Of a stretch of DNA of 64,000 nt, positions 43,200 through 51,319 are shown piece after piece (position 1 is the first letter of the stretch; the number at the start of each line of letters is the position of its first letter). The translations under genes and the position numbers were made by a program. Below the pieces are notes generated by a model. That model saw only the letters and a list, made by a program, of their open reading frames with translations. It searched no databases and had not been told where the DNA came from. The DNA comes from Streptomyces cucumeris (lineage in GTDB: Bacteria > Actinomycetota > Actinomycetes > Streptomycetales > Streptomycetaceae), in contig NZ_JANCLX010000009.1 in NCBI RefSeq assembly GCF_024295805.1, forward strand, positions 120,774-184,773, written 5' to 3'.

Positions 43200-44732
43200 A
43201 TGCAGCGACGCGACGTACTCAGGATCTCCGCGCTTGCGGGCGCTGCGGGGATGCTTACGCTCGATCCCGTGACGTTCGCACAGGCCGATGAGCGGGACGA
43301 CGGCAGTGGTGGTGGCGGTGACGGCGAGAAGACGCGGACCGTCTCCGGCCATCTGCCCACCGGGGCACCGGACTTCGTCTATCTGCCGGTCGAGGTGCCC
43401 GGCAGGGTCCGCGAGATCGCCGTGTCCTACAGCTACGACAAGCCGTCGGTCCCGGCCGGGACCCAGGGCAACGCCTGTGACATCGGCATCTTCGACGAGC
43501 GCGGCACCGATCTGGGCGGGCGCGGCTTCCGCGGCTGGTCGGGCGGGGCGCGTACGGAGTTCGCCATCAGCGCCGAGAAGGCGACCCCGGCGTATCTGGC
43601 GGGGCCGGTGCGGGCGGGCACCTGGCATGTGGTGCTCGGACCGTACACGGTGGCTCCGCAGGGGATGGACTACGAGGTCACCGTCACCCTGCGGTTCGGC
43701 GAGCCGGGTGAGACACCCAAACCGGTCTATCCGCCGCAGCGGGCGAAGGGGCGCGGCCGGGCCTGGTACCGCGGCGACTGCCATCTGCACTCGGTGCACT
43801 CCGACGGCAAGCGCACCCCCGCCGAGATCGCCGCCGCGGCCCGCGCGGCCGGGCTCGACTTCATCACCACCACCGAGCACAACACCACCTCGGGACACGG
43901 TGCATGGGACGGACTGTGGGGCGATGACCTGCTGATCCTCACCGGTGAGGAGGTCACCACCCGCAATGGCCACGTGGTGGCCCTCGGCATCGACCCCGGT
44001 GTGTTCATCGACTGGCGCTACCGCGCCCGGGACAACGCCTTCGGACGCTATGCCCGCAAGATCCGGCAGGCGGGCGGTCTGGTGGTCCCCGCCCATCCGC
44101 ACGGCACCTGTGTCGGCTGCAACTGGAAGTTCGGCTTCAACGAGGCGGACGCGGTCGAGGTGTGGAACGCGGACTTCACCCCGGACGACGAGGCCAGCGT
44201 CGCCGGATGGGACAACACGCTGGTGGCCGCCGCCCGGGGCGACGGCCGCTGGCTCCCGGCCATGGGCAACAGTGACGCCCACCGCGAGGGGCAGACCGTC
44301 GGACTGCCGCAGACGGTCGTGCTCGCCGACGAGCTGTCCCGCACCGCGATCCAGGAGGGCATCCGCACGGGCCGGAGCTGGATCGCCGAGTCCTCCGCGA
44401 TCGAGCTGGCCTTCGAGGCGGTCGGCGGCCGGGGCCGGCACGCGGGCATCGGCGGGCGGCTGGCGGTGGACCGCGACGAGGAGGTCACGGTCCGGCTGAA
44501 GGTCTCGGGCGCGGGACCGGACTGCTCGGTGCGGTTCATCACCGACCAGGGCCAGTTGTACGCGACGGCGCTGCCGGGTTCCGGGTCCGGCACCGCGGAG
44601 TGGCGCACCACGCCCTCGTACGCCGCCTACGTACGCGCCGAGGTGCGCCACGCCCCGGCCGACGGCGGGGCGTCCGGCCTTCCCGGGCGCATGGCGGCCA
44701 TGACCAACCCCATCTGGCTCGGCAGACCCTGA
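43200..44732 (+). CDS. Tat-exported PHP-domain phosphoesterase
   Basis: A 510-residue secreted protein. The N-terminus MQRRDVLRISALAGAAGM is a twin-arginine signal. A beta-rich domain precedes a PHP metal-dependent phosphoesterase domain with CHLHSVHSDGKRTP, TTEHNTTSGHG, PAHPHG and NSDAHREG, which hold the His/Asp ligands. The product is expected outside the membrane, perhaps as a phosphatase for nutrient scavenging. ATG 43200 has GGGGG about six bases upstream; ATG 43182 is possible but moves the Tat motif inward. It is convergent with the D-aminoacylase-like gene. Confidence 0.85.
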   Translation: MQRRDVLRISALAGAAGMLTLDPVTFAQADERDDGSGGGGDGEKTRTVSGHLPTGAPDFVYLPVEVPGRVREIAVSYSYDKPSVPAGTQGNACDIGIFDERGTDLGGRGFRGWSGGARTEFAISAEKATPAYLAGPVRAGTWHVVLGPYTVAPQGMDYEVTVTLRFGEPGETPKPVYPPQRAKGRGRAWYRGDCHLHSVHSDGKRTPAEIAAAARAAGLDFITTTEHNTTSGHGAWDGLWGDDLLILTGEEVTTRNGHVVALGIDPGVFIDWRYRARDNAFGRYARKIRQAGGLVVPAHPHGTCVGCNWKFGFNEADAVEVWNADFTPDDEASVAGWDNTLVAAARGDGRWLPAMGNSDAHREGQTVGLPQTVVLADELSRTAIQEGIRTGRSWIAESSAIELAFEAVGGRGRHAGIGGRLAVDRDEEVTVRLKVSGAGPDCSVRFITDQGQLYATALPGSGSGTAEWRTTPSYAAYVRAEVRHAPADGGASGLPGRMAAMTNPIWLGRP

Positions 44733-44743
44733 CGACGCCGCGG

Positions 44744-44767
44744 CCCGGGCCCCGGGGAGGGCCCGGG
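44744..44767. terminator. Bidirectional terminator hairpin
   Basis: A perfect nine-base stem (CCCGGGCCC and GGGCCCGGG) with a six-base loop between the convergent PHP and D-aminoacylase-like genes. Confidence 0.65.
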
Positions 44768-44784
44768 GACCGGGCCGGGGACGG

Positions 44785-46527
44785 TCAGGTCCTGGTACTG
44801 ACGGTGCGGGTGTCGCGGCCGGAGCGGAGCACCGTGCCGGGGACCGCGCCGGTGACCGTGTCGTCCCGGAGGGTCTCCACCCCGCCCACCCGGACGCTCA
44901 CCACGCCCACCGCCCGCGAGTCCAGCCGCGGACTGTCCCCGGGCAGGTCGTGGACGAGCGTGGCCTGGCCCGCGTCGATCCGCTCGGGGTCGAACAGCAC
45001 CAGGTCGGCGTGGTAGCCCTCGGCGATCCGGCCGCGGCCGCGCAGTCCGAACAGCCGGGCCGGATCGTCGGTCAGCATCCGCACCGCCCGCTCCAGACCG
45101 ACCAGCTTGCGCCCCCGCAGACAGTCGCCGAGGAAGCGCGTGGTGTACGGCGCACCGCACATCCGGTCCAGATGGGCCCCGGCGTCCGAACCGCCGAGCA
45201 GGACGTCCTCGTGCTCCCAGGTCTGCCGCCGCAGCTCCCAGCTTGCCGGGTCGTTGTCGGTGGGCATCGGCCACAGCACGGTGCGCAATGCGTCGGCGGC
45301 GCAGATCTCCACCAGGGCGTGGAAGGCGTCCTGTCCGCGCTCGGCGGCGATGTCACGGACGACCCGGCCGGTCAGTCCGGCGTTGGCCTCGCTGTAGGTG
45401 TCGCCGATGACGTACCGCTCGAAGTGGGCGAGCCGCCGGAAGACCCCGGCCTCGGGACTGTTCGCGCGGCGCAGCATCTCCTCCCGTACGGCGGCGTCTC
45501 GGAGCCTGGCGATCCGCTCGGGGACCGGCAGCCGGAGGACATCGCCCCAGCCGGGGATGAGGTTGAGCGCGCAGAAGGTGCCCAGCGACATGTTCATGGG
45601 GGTGAGGATCGGCATGGTGAGCGCGACGATCCGGCCGCCCGCCTTGCGGGCGCGTTCACTGGCCTGGAGCTGGCGCGGCACCCGCTCCGGCACCGCCGCG
45701 TCGACGGTCAGCACATTCCAGTTGAGCGGCCGTCCGGCGGCGGCGCTCATCTCCACCAGCAGGTCGATCTCCTCGTCCGCGAACCGGTCCAGACAGCCCG
45801 CGACGATCGCCTCGAGCTGTGTCCCCTCGTGGTCGGCGACCGCCCGGGACAGCGCGATCAGCTCCTCGGGCCGGGCGTGCCGGGAGGCGACCGGCTCACC
45901 GTCACCGTCGGCGTGGGTCGAGGACTGGGTGGTGGACAGACCCCACGCCCCCGCGTCCATCGCCTCGTGGAACAGCCGCAGCATCGCCTCAAGCTGGGCC
46001 CCGGTGGGCCGGCCGCCGATCGCGTCGGGGCCCATCACATGGCGGCGCAGGGCGCAGTGGCCCACCATGAAGCCCGCGTTGACCGCGATCCGGCCCTCCA
46101 GCGCGTCGAGGTACTCGCCGAAGCCGTGCCAGTTCCAGGGGGCGCCTTGTTCCAGCGCGACCAGTGACATCCCCTCGACCCGGCTCATCATCCGCCGGGT
46201 GTAGTCGGCGTCACCGGGGCGCTCGGGGTTGAGCGGCGCCAGGGTGAAACCGCAGTTGCCGCCGACCACGGTGGTCACGCCGTGGTTCATGGACGGAGTG
46301 GCGTAGGGGTCCCAGAAGAGCTGGGCGTCGTAGTGGGTGTGCGGATCGACGAACCCGGGGGCGAGCACCAGCCCGGTGGCGTCCTCGGTGGACCGGGCGG
46401 GCTCAGTGACCGTCCCCGGCTCCGCGACGGCGACGATCCGCCCGTCGCGGAGACCGACATCGGCGGTACGGGACGGCGCGCCCGTGCCGTCCGCCACGGT
46501 GGCGCCCTTGATCAGGTGGTCGAGCAC
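44785..46527 (-). CDS. D-aminoacylase / N-acyl-D-amino-acid deacylase-like amidohydrolase
   Basis: A 580-residue amidohydrolase of the D-aminoacylase group. DPHTHYDAQ (His63, His65) holds the first metal ligands; VVGGNCGFTLAPL contains the conserved Cys of this group, and GSDAGAHLDRMCGAP carries the late Asp. It starts at GTG 46527 with AGGGA eight bases upstream, 36 bases after the LLM gene on the same strand, so the two form one unit under operator 3. The real substrate may be an amide or lactam other than an N-acyl-D-amino acid. Confidence 0.85.
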   Translation of the reverse strand: MLDHLIKGATVADGTGAPSRTADVGLRDGRIVAVAEPGTVTEPARSTEDATGLVLAPGFVDPHTHYDAQLFWDPYATPSMNHGVTTVVGGNCGFTLAPLNPERPGDADYTRRMMSRVEGMSLVALEQGAPWNWHGFGEYLDALEGRIAVNAGFMVGHCALRRHVMGPDAIGGRPTGAQLEAMLRLFHEAMDAGAWGLSTTQSSTHADGDGEPVASRHARPEELIALSRAVADHEGTQLEAIVAGCLDRFADEEIDLLVEMSAAAGRPLNWNVLTVDAAVPERVPRQLQASERARKAGGRIVALTMPILTPMNMSLGTFCALNLIPGWGDVLRLPVPERIARLRDAAVREEMLRRANSPEAGVFRRLAHFERYVIGDTYSEANAGLTGRVVRDIAAERGQDAFHALVEICAADALRTVLWPMPTDNDPASWELRRQTWEHEDVLLGGSDAGAHLDRMCGAPYTTRFLGDCLRGRKLVGLERAVRMLTDDPARLFGLRGRGRIAEGYHADLVLFDPERIDAGQATLVHDLPGDSPRLDSRAVGVVSVRVGGVETLRDDTVTGAVPGTVLRSGRDTRTVSTRT

Positions 46528-46563
46528 GGGTGCGTCCCTTCTGGTGGGTGCGGTGTGCGTCGG

Positions 46564-47691
46564 TCAGTTCCGCCCGGCCTGCCGGAAGCGTGTGGTGCGG
46601 TGCACGGGATCGGTGTCGATCTTCGGGATCACCTGCTCACCGATGAGCTTGATCGTGTTCATGGTGTCCTCGTAGCCGATGCCGATCGGCAGCCCGAACG
46701 AGAGCTGGTCGGCGCCGGCCTGCTCCCACCGCTTGCACTGCCGGAACACCTCGTCCGGATCGCCGCAGATCATCAGCTCCTCGGCGATGAGGAGTTCGAT
46801 GATCTCCTCGGTGTAGTCCGGCAGCAGTTCCGGCCACTCCGGGATGCCCTCGGGCCGGGGGAAGGTGTCGTGGTAGCGGAAGAGCAGCGACTGGAGGTGG
46901 TTGAGCCCGCCGCCGACCGCGATCTCGACCGCCTTGGCGTGGGTCTCCGCGCAGATGGCGGTCGAGGTCACCATCACGTTGTCGTTGACGAACCCGCCGA
47001 CGGGCTCCGCCCGTTCGACGGCGGTCTTGTAGGAGTCGAGCACCCACTCCATGTCGGAGACCTTCTGGATGGAGAAGCCGAGGACCCCGAGCCCCTTCGC
47101 ACCGGCCATCGCGTACGAGGAGGGTGAACCCGCCGCGTACCACATGGCCGGGTGCCCGGCCCCGTACGGTTTGGGCAGCACCTTGCGCGGCGGCAGTGAC
47201 CAGTGCCTGCCCTCGAAGCCCGGGTACTCGTCCTGGAGCCACATCTTGGCGAACTCGCCGATGGTCTCCTCCCAGATCTCCTTGGTGTGGTTCATGTCCG
47301 TCACACCCGGGATGAATCCGAGGATCTCGTGGCTGCCCGCGCCGCGTCCGGACCCGAACTCGAACCGCCCGCCGGAGAGGTGGTCGAGCATCGCGACCTT
47401 CTCGGCGACCTTCACCGGATGGTTGACCTGGGGCAGCGGGTTGAAGATCCCGGAGCCGAGGTGGATGCGTTCGGTGGCGTGGGCGAGGTAGCCGAGGAAG
47501 ACGTCGTTGGCGGAGAGGTGGGAGTACTCCTCCAGGAAGTGGTGTTCCGAGGCCCAGGCGTACTTGAAGCCCGACCGGTCGGCCTGGATGACGTACTCGG
47601 TCTCCTCGATCAGCGCGTGGTGCTCGGCCTCGGGGTCGGCCCGGCGCCGTCGCTCCGGTACGTACCCCTGCACGAACAGTCCGAATTCCAT
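46564..47691 (-). CDS. LLM-class flavin/F420-dependent oxidoreductase
   Basis: A 375-residue luciferase-like monooxygenase. YAWASEHHFLEEYS near residue 45, HPVKVAEKVAMLDHLSGGRFEFGSGRG and MWYAAGSPSSYAMAGAKGLGVLG are family features. The long insert and EHHF motif resemble LLM monooxygenases or F420-dependent enzymes of actinobacterial catabolic islands. It is the first gene of a unit with the D-aminoacylase-like gene and has operator 3 40 bases upstream. The ribosome site is weak and distant. Confidence 0.85.
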   Translation of the reverse strand: MEFGLFVQGYVPERRRRADPEAEHHALIEETEYVIQADRSGFKYAWASEHHFLEEYSHLSANDVFLGYLAHATERIHLGSGIFNPLPQVNHPVKVAEKVAMLDHLSGGRFEFGSGRGAGSHEILGFIPGVTDMNHTKEIWEETIGEFAKMWLQDEYPGFEGRHWSLPPRKVLPKPYGAGHPAMWYAAGSPSSYAMAGAKGLGVLGFSIQKVSDMEWVLDSYKTAVERAEPVGGFVNDNVMVTSTAICAETHAKAVEIAVGGGLNHLQSLLFRYHDTFPRPEGIPEWPELLPDYTEEIIELLIAEELMICGDPDEVFRQCKRWEQAGADQLSFGLPIGIGYEDTMNTIKLIGEQVIPKIDTDPVHRTTRFRQAGRN

Positions 47692-47730
47692 GGAGGTTCA
47701 CCGCCTCTGGCATCGCCCGCATGCGACTAT

Positions 47731-47745
47731 CTGACGGACCGTCAG
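47731..47745. promoter_or_regulatory. Operator 3: CTGACG-GAC-CGTCAG
   Basis: A perfect palindrome that extends to ATCTGACG-N3-CGTCAGAT (47729-47747), the longest copy of the motif. It is 40 bases before the LLM start. Reading along the minus strand the right arm runs into CAGATAG, a possible -10 element, so binding would block RNA polymerase. Confidence 0.8.
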
Positions 47746-47906
47746 ATTTTGACTGACTCTGACACCGCGGAGGTGGAGCGTCAAGGGTGGAGCCCCAAGG
47801 GCGGTGCCTGGAACGCGGTGGCCAGGAGGTGTCCGCACAGCCCCGCCGGCCCGCGACGCCTGGCACGCACGCCCGCCGCGTTGCCGGGATCGTCCGCGTA
47901 GGACCT

Positions 47907-47927
47907 CCCCCGGACCCCGTCCGGGGG
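47907..47927. terminator. Strong hairpin after the SDR gene
   Basis: A perfect nine-base stem (CCCCCGGAC and GTCCGGGGG) with a three-base loop, 95 bases past the SDR stop on the minus strand. Hairpins of this CCCCGGAC/GTCCGGGG type are frequent between Streptomyces genes. Confidence 0.7.
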
Positions 47928-48021
47928 TACCCCCGCGAGGACACCCCTCAGCGATGCGACCACCGCCGGGAGGCGCCCCTTGACGCCGCGGGCCGGTCCG
48001 GCGCGACGTCGCGGACACGCC

Positions 48022-48807
48022 CTAGAACACCGACACCCCGGACAGCCAGCCGCCGTCCACCACGAACGGCTGGCCGGTGATGTACGAGGAGTCGTCCGAG
48101 GAGAGGAACAGCGCCAGCCGCGCCACCTCCTCCGGGCGCCCGATCCGCCCCATCGGCACCAGCTTCCGGTACAGCTCGTCCACCGCCGCCGACGCCTCCG
48201 CGGGATCCGCGTCGGGGTCGAGCTGGGCGGGGTTGGTCATCGGGGTGTCGATCGCCCCCGGACACATCGCGTTGACCCGGATCCCCCGGTCCGCCAGCTC
48301 CATCGCCGCCACCCGGGTCATCCCCACGATGGCCGCCTTGGTGGCGGCGTACGAGGTGAGGAAGGCCATTCCGGTCAGCGCGACGTACGAGGCGGTGTTC
48401 ACGATCGTGCCGCCGCCCGCGGCCGCCAGCTCCGGGGCGACCGCCCGCATCCCGAGGAACGCCCCGACCTGGTTCACCCGCACCACGGTCAGGTATTCCT
48501 CCAGCGGGGTGCCGGTCAGCTCCTTGAAGCGGAGGATCCCGGCGTTGTTGACCAGGCCGTCCACCGCGCCGAAGGCGTCCTTGGCGGCGGCCACGGCGGC
48601 CGCCCAGTCCTCCTCGCGGCCTACGTCCAGCCGGACGTAGCGGGCCCGTTCCTCACCCAGTTCCTTCGCGAGCGCCTCACCCTGCTCGTCCAGTACATCG
48701 CCGAGCACCACCCGCGCGCCCTCCGCGGCGAACAGCCGTGCCTCCTGCTCGCCCTGGCCGCGCGCCGCACCGGTGATGAGGACGACCCGCCCGTCCAGCT
48801 TGCCCAC
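48022..48807 (-). CDS. Short-chain dehydrogenase/reductase
   Basis: A 261-residue classical SDR. LITGAARGQGEQEARLF is the cofactor loop, NNAGI and the catalytic Ser in NTASYVALTG follow, and YAATKAAIVGMTRV holds Tyr and Lys; DGGWLSG closes the protein. GTG 48807 is preferred because GGGAGG lies six bases upstream, giving a 13-base gap to the LLM stop; a start at 48846 would overlap that gene. It is the second gene of the LLM-SDR unit under operator 4. The substrate is unknown. Confidence 0.88.
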   Translation of the reverse strand: MGKLDGRVVLITGAARGQGEQEARLFAAEGARVVLGDVLDEQGEALAKELGEERARYVRLDVGREEDWAAAVAAAKDAFGAVDGLVNNAGILRFKELTGTPLEEYLTVVRVNQVGAFLGMRAVAPELAAAGGGTIVNTASYVALTGMAFLTSYAATKAAIVGMTRVAAMELADRGIRVNAMCPGAIDTPMTNPAQLDPDADPAEASAAVDELYRKLVPMGRIGRPEEVARLALFLSSDDSSYITGQPFVVDGGWLSGVSVF

Positions 48808-48820
48808 TTCTGCCTCCCGG

Positions 48821-49783
48821 TCAGTCGTTGAGGTGCGGAGCGACATCGGCGGCGAACGCCGCCATCTGGTCGAGGAGTTCGGCCCGGCCCCGGCTGCGGA
48901 ACCGCACCTGGATCTGGTCGACCCCCATGGCCGCGTACCCGCGCAGCGACTCGGCCAGCCGGTCCGGGACGCCGCTCAGCGTCCGCCGCCCCACCTCCCA
49001 GCCGGGCGCGCCCACGTACAGCGGTTCGGTGATGGCCCCGATCTCCAGCGGCTCCGCGCATGCGGGGTCCTCCTCGGCCGCCTTCTCGCGCAGCGCGCAC
49101 AACCGGGCGATCTGGCCCGGCAGCAGTTCCCGGGGATCGCCCTGCGGCAGCCAGCCGTCACCGCGGACCGCCGCCCGGCGCACCGCGGCGGGCGAGGAGC
49201 CGCCCACCCAGATCGGCGGACGCGGGCTCTGCACCGGGCGCGGCGCCACCGCGAGCCCGCTGAAGGTGAACCATTCACCGCGGAAGTCGGGGAACTCCTC
49301 CGGCCCCAGCAGCGCCTTGAGGGCGTCGATCGACTCGTCCAGCAGCGGTCCGCGCGCGGCGAAGTCCACGCCGAGCGCGTCGAACTCCTCCCGTACGTGT
49401 CCGGCGCCGACCCCGAGGATCAGCCGTCCGCCGGAGAGGTGGTCGAGCGTGGCGTACTGCTTGGCGTTGAGCAGCGGATGGCGCAGCGCGGCCACCGCGA
49501 CATGGCTGAGCAGCCGGATCCGCTCGGTGGCCGCGGCGAGCGCGCCGAGGGTGGCCACCGGGTCGTACCAGACGGTGCCCATCGCCCCGGCCAGCCGGCG
49601 CGGGATCGCGACGTGGTCGCAGACGGCGAGATAGGCGAAGCCGAGCCGGTCGGCGGCGCGGGCGAGCGCGAGCAGATCGGCCGGGCCCGCCGCCGCCTCC
49701 CAGGACTCGGCGTAGAGAGTGCTCTGCGACTGGACCGGAAGCTGCATTCCGTAACTGAGCCGCCCCGAGGGCAGGACGCGCAT
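48821..49783 (-). CDS. LLM-class F420-dependent oxidoreductase
   Basis: A 320-residue luciferase-like fold enzyme. FAYLAVCDHVAIPRR near residue 50, KQYATLDHLSGGRLILGVGAGHVREEF and IWVGGSSPAAVRRAAVRGDGW are typical of F420-dependent actinobacterial LLM proteins. AAGGAGG lies six bases before ATG 49783, and operator 4 lies 38 bases upstream. The SDR follows 13 bases after its stop, so the pair should act on the same intermediate. Confidence 0.86.
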   Translation of the reverse strand: MRVLPSGRLSYGMQLPVQSQSTLYAESWEAAAGPADLLALARAADRLGFAYLAVCDHVAIPRRLAGAMGTVWYDPVATLGALAAATERIRLLSHVAVAALRHPLLNAKQYATLDHLSGGRLILGVGAGHVREEFDALGVDFAARGPLLDESIDALKALLGPEEFPDFRGEWFTFSGLAVAPRPVQSPRPPIWVGGSSPAAVRRAAVRGDGWLPQGDPRELLPGQIARLCALREKAAEEDPACAEPLEIGAITEPLYVGAPGWEVGRRTLSGVPDRLAESLRGYAAMGVDQIQVRFRSRGRAELLDQMAAFAADVAPHLND

Positions 49784-49820
49784 GGCGTGCCTCCTTGTCG
49801 GTGGACCGCCATCGTCGTAT

Positions 49821-49835
49821 CTGACGGCCCATCAG
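49821..49835. promoter_or_regulatory. Operator 4: CTGACG-GCC-CATCAG
   Basis: The six-copy motif with one mismatch in the right arm, 38 bases before the LLM start. The coding strand reads CGTCAGATAC at its promoter-proximal side, like operator 3. Confidence 0.65.
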
Positions 49836-49961
49836 ACAAGGCCCCCGCCCGCACCGGAACGGCGGGCGGGGGCGGTGCCGCCGGCGTCGTGGCCGGCACA
49901 CCACCGGCCGCAACCGGCCGCGCCCGACCGCGCCCCGGATCGGGCTCATCGACTCACCGGC

Positions 49962-51197
49962 TCAGGAACCCGGCCCCGCCCACAGCCCCTCGTCCGTCAG
50001 CCCCAGCAGTTCGATGGCGTTGCCGCGGACGATCCGCTCGACCACATCCGGCGCCAGATGGCCCATCTGCGCCTCGCCGACCTCGCGGGACTTGGGCCAG
50101 GTGGAGTCGGAGTGCGGGTAGTCCGTCTCGTACAGGACGTTGCCCACCCCGATCGCGTCGAGGTTCCGCAGCCCGAAGGCGTCGTCGAAGAAGCATCCGT
50201 ACACATGCTCCGCGAACAGCTCCGACGGCGGCCGCAGCACCTTGTCCGCCACCCCGCCCCAGCCGCGGTTCTCCTCCCAGACCACGTCGGCGCGCTCCAG
50301 GATGTACGGGATCCAGCCGATCTGGCCTTCGGCGTACATGATCCGGAGGTTGGGGAAGCGCTCAAACTTCCCGCTCATCAGCCAGTCCACCATCGAGAAG
50401 CAGCAGTTGGCGAAGGTGATGGTGGACCCGACCGCCGGGGGCGCGTCCGCCGAGGTCGAGGGCATCCGCGAGGACGAGCCGATGTGCATGGCGATGACCG
50501 TGCCGGTCTCGTCGCACGCGGCGAGGAACGGATCCCAGTCGTCGGTGTGGACGGAGGGCAGCCCCAGGTTCGGGGGTATCTCAGAGAAGCACACGGCCCG
50601 CACCCCGCGCGCCGCGTTCCGCCGCACCTCGGCGGCGGCCAGTTCCGCGTCCCACAGCGGGATGATGGTGAGCGGGATCAGCCGCCCCCGCGCCTCGGGG
50701 CCGCACCACTCCTCCACCATCCAGTCGTTGTACGCCCGCACCCCCAGCAGCCCCAGTTCGCGGTCCTGGGCCTCGGTGAAGGTCTGCCCGCAGAACCGGG
50801 GGAAGGTGGGGAAGCAGAGCGCGGACTGCACATGGTTGACGTCCATGTCCGCCAGCCGGTCGGGCACCGAGTAGGAGCCCGGCCGCATCTGTTCATAGGT
50901 GATGGCCTCCAGCCGGACCTCGTCGCGGTCATAGCCGACCGCCGTGTCCAGCCGCGTCAGCGGCCGCCGCAGCTCCTCGTACACCCACCAGTCCGCGAGC
51001 GGTCCGTCGTCCCCGGGCGCGCCCATCTTCGGCGCGAACCGGCCCCCGATGAAGGTCATTTCCTTCAGCGGCGCGCGGACGATGCGCGGGGCGGTGTCGC
51101 GGTACTTCGACGGGAGGCGGTCCCGCCAGACGTGAGGGGGTTCGACCGTGTGGTCGTCCACCGAAATGATCTTGGGGAAGCTCTCCATGGATGTCAC
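49962..51197 (-). CDS. TIM-barrel amidohydrolase (ACMSD-like)
   Basis: A 411-residue metal-dependent hydrolase of the amidohydrolase-2/ACMSD superfamily. It opens with ISVDDHTVEPPHVW; IAMHIGSSSRMP, YAEGQIGWIP and YETDYPHSDSTWP carry the metal His and the catalytic Asp. Relatives decarboxylate or hydrolyse ring-cleavage products and occur in steroid and aromatic degradation islands. The start is GTG 51197 or ATG 51188; neither has a ribosome site, and operator 5 is 13 bases upstream, so the message is probably leaderless with its -10 inside the operator. It is divergent from the first AfsR paralogue. Confidence 0.83.
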   Translation of the reverse strand: MTSMESFPKIISVDDHTVEPPHVWRDRLPSKYRDTAPRIVRAPLKEMTFIGGRFAPKMGAPGDDGPLADWWVYEELRRPLTRLDTAVGYDRDEVRLEAITYEQMRPGSYSVPDRLADMDVNHVQSALCFPTFPRFCGQTFTEAQDRELGLLGVRAYNDWMVEEWCGPEARGRLIPLTIIPLWDAELAAAEVRRNAARGVRAVCFSEIPPNLGLPSVHTDDWDPFLAACDETGTVIAMHIGSSSRMPSTSADAPPAVGSTITFANCCFSMVDWLMSGKFERFPNLRIMYAEGQIGWIPYILERADVVWEENRGWGGVADKVLRPPSELFAEHVYGCFFDDAFGLRNLDAIGVGNVLYETDYPHSDSTWPKSREVGEAQMGHLAPDVVERIVRGNAIELLGLTDEGLWAGPGS

Positions 51198-51209
51198 GGT
51201 AGCGCCGAT

Positions 51210-51224
51210 CTGACGGATCGTCAG
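51210..51224. promoter_or_regulatory. Operator 5: CTGACG-GAT-CGTCAG
   Basis: A perfect palindrome 13 bases before the amidohydrolase start, in the 122-base region shared with the divergent AfsR-like gene. The minus strand reads CGTCAGATCG toward the gene. Confidence 0.75.
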
Positions 51225-51255
51225 CTAGGTGAATCCGCCGAGCCCGCGCTTCGTG

Positions 51256-51319
51256 CTGACGTACGGCCGCGATGGCGGCAGACTGGCCGTACAGCGAGAA
51301 GGCACGCGCGGGGGGCACC
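51256..51319 (+). promoter_or_regulatory. Promoter-like segment duplicated before both AfsR paralogues
   Basis: From CTGACGTA to the ATG this segment aligns with 53956-54022 before the second paralogue; shared blocks include CTGACGTA, GGCCGC and ACTGGCC, then purine-rich ribosome-site sequence and ACCATGG or CACCATGG. The conservation argues that both genes keep the same promoter after duplication. Confidence 0.5.

Larger units (their letters stand above)
47692..48021. other. 330-base intergenic region with operator 3 and a terminator
   Basis: No gene is supported. It carries operator 3 (47731-47745) near the LLM start and a strong hairpin (47907-47927) that should end the SDR message coming from the right. 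The short frames inside have no ribosome site. Confidence 0.6.
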
